A stretch of DNA of 6,691 nucleotides from the NCBI GenBank assembly GCA_018819375.1, contig JAHJQH010000053.1, forward strand, positions 1-6,691, given 5' to 3'. The position numbers and the translations under genes are program-made. The stretch is from Nanobdellota archaeon. Lineage in GTDB: Archaea; Nanobdellota; Nanobdellia; SCGC-AAA011-G17; GW2011-AR20. Of the stretch, positions 5,695 to 6,691 are shown piece by piece (position 1 is the first letter of the stretch; every line of letters begins with the position of its first letter). Under the pieces are notes generated by a model. It searched no databases. It was not told where the DNA came from and saw nothing but the letters and a program-made list of their open reading frames with translations.

Positions 5695-6380
5695 AATGTT
5701 TTTGACAGGATGCTCAGGTGATTCAGGACAGCTTTTGGGATACTGATTTTTGATTTGCCGTAGATTCTTTTTGTTAATATTACGGGAACTTCTGTTATTT
5801 TTTTCTTGTTTAGTGCGAGTTTTGCAAGTATTTCTGCGTTTATGCTGAATCCATTGCTTGTTAGATTTAGTTTTTTTAGGTGTCTGGATTTATATGCCCT
5901 GAATAAAGAACTTGTGGAATATATCTTTTTTCCTAAAAGAAGTTGATACATCTTGTTCACTGTTTTGCTCATGAATATTCTGGGCGTGAAATTGCTATGG
6001 CCTTCTAATTTTCCTTGTTTGTGAAAATGTGAACCAATTACGCAATCTGCATCTTCTTTTTCCTGTGTTTCCAGTAATTGAGTTATGTAGTGCGGAGCCC
6101 AGGTGAAATCTGCTTCATAGGTGATTATCTTATCTCCTTTTGCCTGCTTGATTCCTGTTCTTACTGCGTACCCTAACCCCCTATTTTTTGGGTGGTTTAT
6201 GAGAATTACATTCTTGTTTTTTAGTTCTCTTGCTTCTTGTTCTGTCTTGTCGTTGCTTCCATCATTGATTATGAGAATTTCGTATGATTGATTTAGGGAA
6301 TCTAATACAGGAGTTAGTTCCGTGTCTATCCTTGGAATGTTTCCTTGTTCATTATATGCTGGTATTATTATTGACAACAT
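5667..6380 (-). CDS. Family 2 glycosyltransferase, dolichol-phosphate sugar synthase-like
   Basis: This is a complete 237-residue cytosolic GT-A enzyme that would transfer a sugar from a nucleotide donor to polyprenyl phosphate. The N-terminus MLSIIIPAYNEQGNI and IINDGSNDKT (37-46, with Asp40) form the nucleotide-binding half. NRGLGYAVRTGI (66-77) follows. Glu89-Ala90-Asp91 (YEADFTWAP) takes the place of the DxD metal motif. SHFHKQGKLEGH (117-128), then SSLFRAYKS (157-165), match the TSxFRxYR-type loop of one DPM1-related subgroup. NAEILAKL (181-188) and RIYGKSKI (205-212) complete the pattern. There is no C-terminal membrane segment. The ATG is supported by a Shine-Dalgarno seven bases upstream. 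Its first 29 bases overlap the upstream methyltransferase gene, which suggests translational coupling in one operon. Its 3' end overlaps the convergent membrane-protein gene. The family is certain; the sugar is not known. Confidence 0.92.
   Translation of the reverse strand: MLSIIIPAYNEQGNIPRIDTELTPVLDSLNQSYEILIINDGSNDKTEQEARELKNKNVILINHPKNRGLGYAVRTGIKQAKGDKIITYEADFTWAPHYITQLLETQEKEDADCVIGSHFHKQGKLEGHSNFTPRIFMSKTVNKMYQLLLGKKIYSTSSLFRAYKSRHLKKLNLTSNGFSINAEILAKLALNKKKITEVPVILTKRIYGKSKISIPKAVLNHLSILSKTFYWRFFSGK
5699..5703 (+). terminator. Possible T5 terminator after the GT-C-like gene
   Basis: A run of five T on the + strand begins five bases after the TAG stop of the membrane-protein gene. 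A short T-run directly after a stop is what an archaeal terminator often looks like, but the run is short and lies within the antisense of the convergent GT2 gene, so support is weak. Confidence 0.25.
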
Positions 6381-6691
6381 TGGTTTGCTCCTTTTGTGAA
6401 ATTATGAAAATTGCCGGGGTATGGCTTCTTAAAGGTTTTGTTAGGGTGTGAACATAATATTTTTTTAGAAAGAAATATCTAAGAATTCCTTTGTAGGAAA
6501 TTATCTTAAAATTGTTTTGTTTCAGGATTCTTAACCAGAATTGTCTTGATTTTTTGTGAATGTGCGTTGGGTCCTTGTCTATTTTGCTTACTATTTTCCC
6601 TGCTACTTTGTCATAAACCGGAATTGAAAGGACGAGAAGACCATCTGGTTTTAGGATATGGTGTATTTCACTGAATAATGAGTTGAGATTG
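6352..6691 (-). CDS. Class I SAM-dependent methyltransferase, C-terminal part (5' end missing)
   Basis: The - strand frame is open from the right edge and ends at a TAA at 6352-6354; 112 residues are visible. SEIHHILKPDGLLVLSIPV (residues 7-25) matches the EihRvLKPGGxLvlsvP strand of Methyltransf_11/25-type Rossmann methyltransferases, just after the SAM-binding core, which lies outside the window. DPTHIHKKSRQFWLRILKQNNFKI (40-63) is the usual DxxHxxxxs...l...gF C-terminal pattern, and a hydrophobic AIFIISQK strand closes the fold. The gene overlaps the following GT2 gene by 29 bp in another frame, so the two are probably one transcript. By context it may methylate a sugar or lipid of the glycan; the substrate cannot be read from this fragment. 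The SAM motif itself is not visible here. Confidence 0.85.
   Translation of the reverse strand, partial: NLNSLFSEIHHILKPDGLLVLSIPVYDKVAGKIVSKIDKDPTHIHKKSRQFWLRILKQNNFKIISYKGILRYFFLKKYYVHTLTKPLRSHTPAIFIISQKEQTNVVNNNTSI
6388..6393 (-). promoter_or_regulatory. Shine-Dalgarno of the right-hand GT2 gene
   Basis: On the - strand AAGGAG ends seven bases before the ATG at 6380, a standard spacing. It lies inside the coding region of the upstream methyltransferase. It is the only strong Shine-Dalgarno at any start in the window; starts that follow a TATA box directly lack one. This is the usual archaeal split between operon-internal genes and leaderless first genes. Confidence 0.75.

Noticed and set aside
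1..6691. CRISPR array, tRNA, rRNA, insertion sequence, toxin-antitoxin or defence module
   Set aside because: I found no spaced direct repeats, no RNA-gene signatures and no transposase or defence motifs; apart from the intein, all coding space belongs to glycan-related genes.

Overview
The window looks like part of an AT-rich archaeal genome, most likely from a DPANN-type lineage such as Woesearchaeota or Pacearchaeota; the lineage is an inference and was not tested. Three things point to Archaea. TATA-like boxes lie about 25 bases before start codons that have no Shine-Dalgarno sequence, which suggests leaderless mRNAs. Arginine is mostly AGA/AGG and ATA isoleucine codons are frequent. A LAGLIDADG-type intein interrupts a housekeeping-like gene. 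I see no rRNA, tRNA, CRISPR array, transposase or integrase.

Layout: (1) the 3' part of a family 2 glycosyltransferase gene, + strand, entering from the left edge; (2) on the - strand, a GDP-mannose 4,6-dehydratase gene (gmd) split in frame by a 352-residue intein at 1060-2115; (3) on the - strand, a multi-spanning GT-C-type membrane glycosyltransferase; (4) diverging from it across a 48-bp promoter gap, a second multi-spanning GT-C-like protein on the + strand; (5) converging with that gene and overlapping its 3' end by 28 bp, a second dolichol-phosphate-sugar-synthase-like GT2 on the - strand; (6) overlapping the start of that gene by 29 bp, the C-terminal part of a SAM-dependent methyltransferase that runs off the right edge. 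Genes cover almost everything; the longest gap is 72 bp.

Together this is a surface-glycan locus. Gmd makes GDP-4-keto-6-deoxy-mannose, the precursor of GDP-fucose, GDP-rhamnose or GDP-perosamine. The two cytosolic GT2 enzymes would move sugars from nucleotide donors to a polyprenyl phosphate. The two membrane GT-C proteins would use such lipid-linked sugars on the outer face of the membrane. The methyltransferase may decorate the glycan. This pathway view is inferred from gene families and proximity.

The most notable item is the Gmd intein. It sits inside the conserved NHE|SPRRG motif, uses serine at both splice junctions, and keeps both LAGLIDADG catalytic aspartates. Also unusual are two perfect tandem duplications (23 bp and 18 bp), each exactly at a gene end, and one TATA box that could serve both divergent membrane-protein genes.
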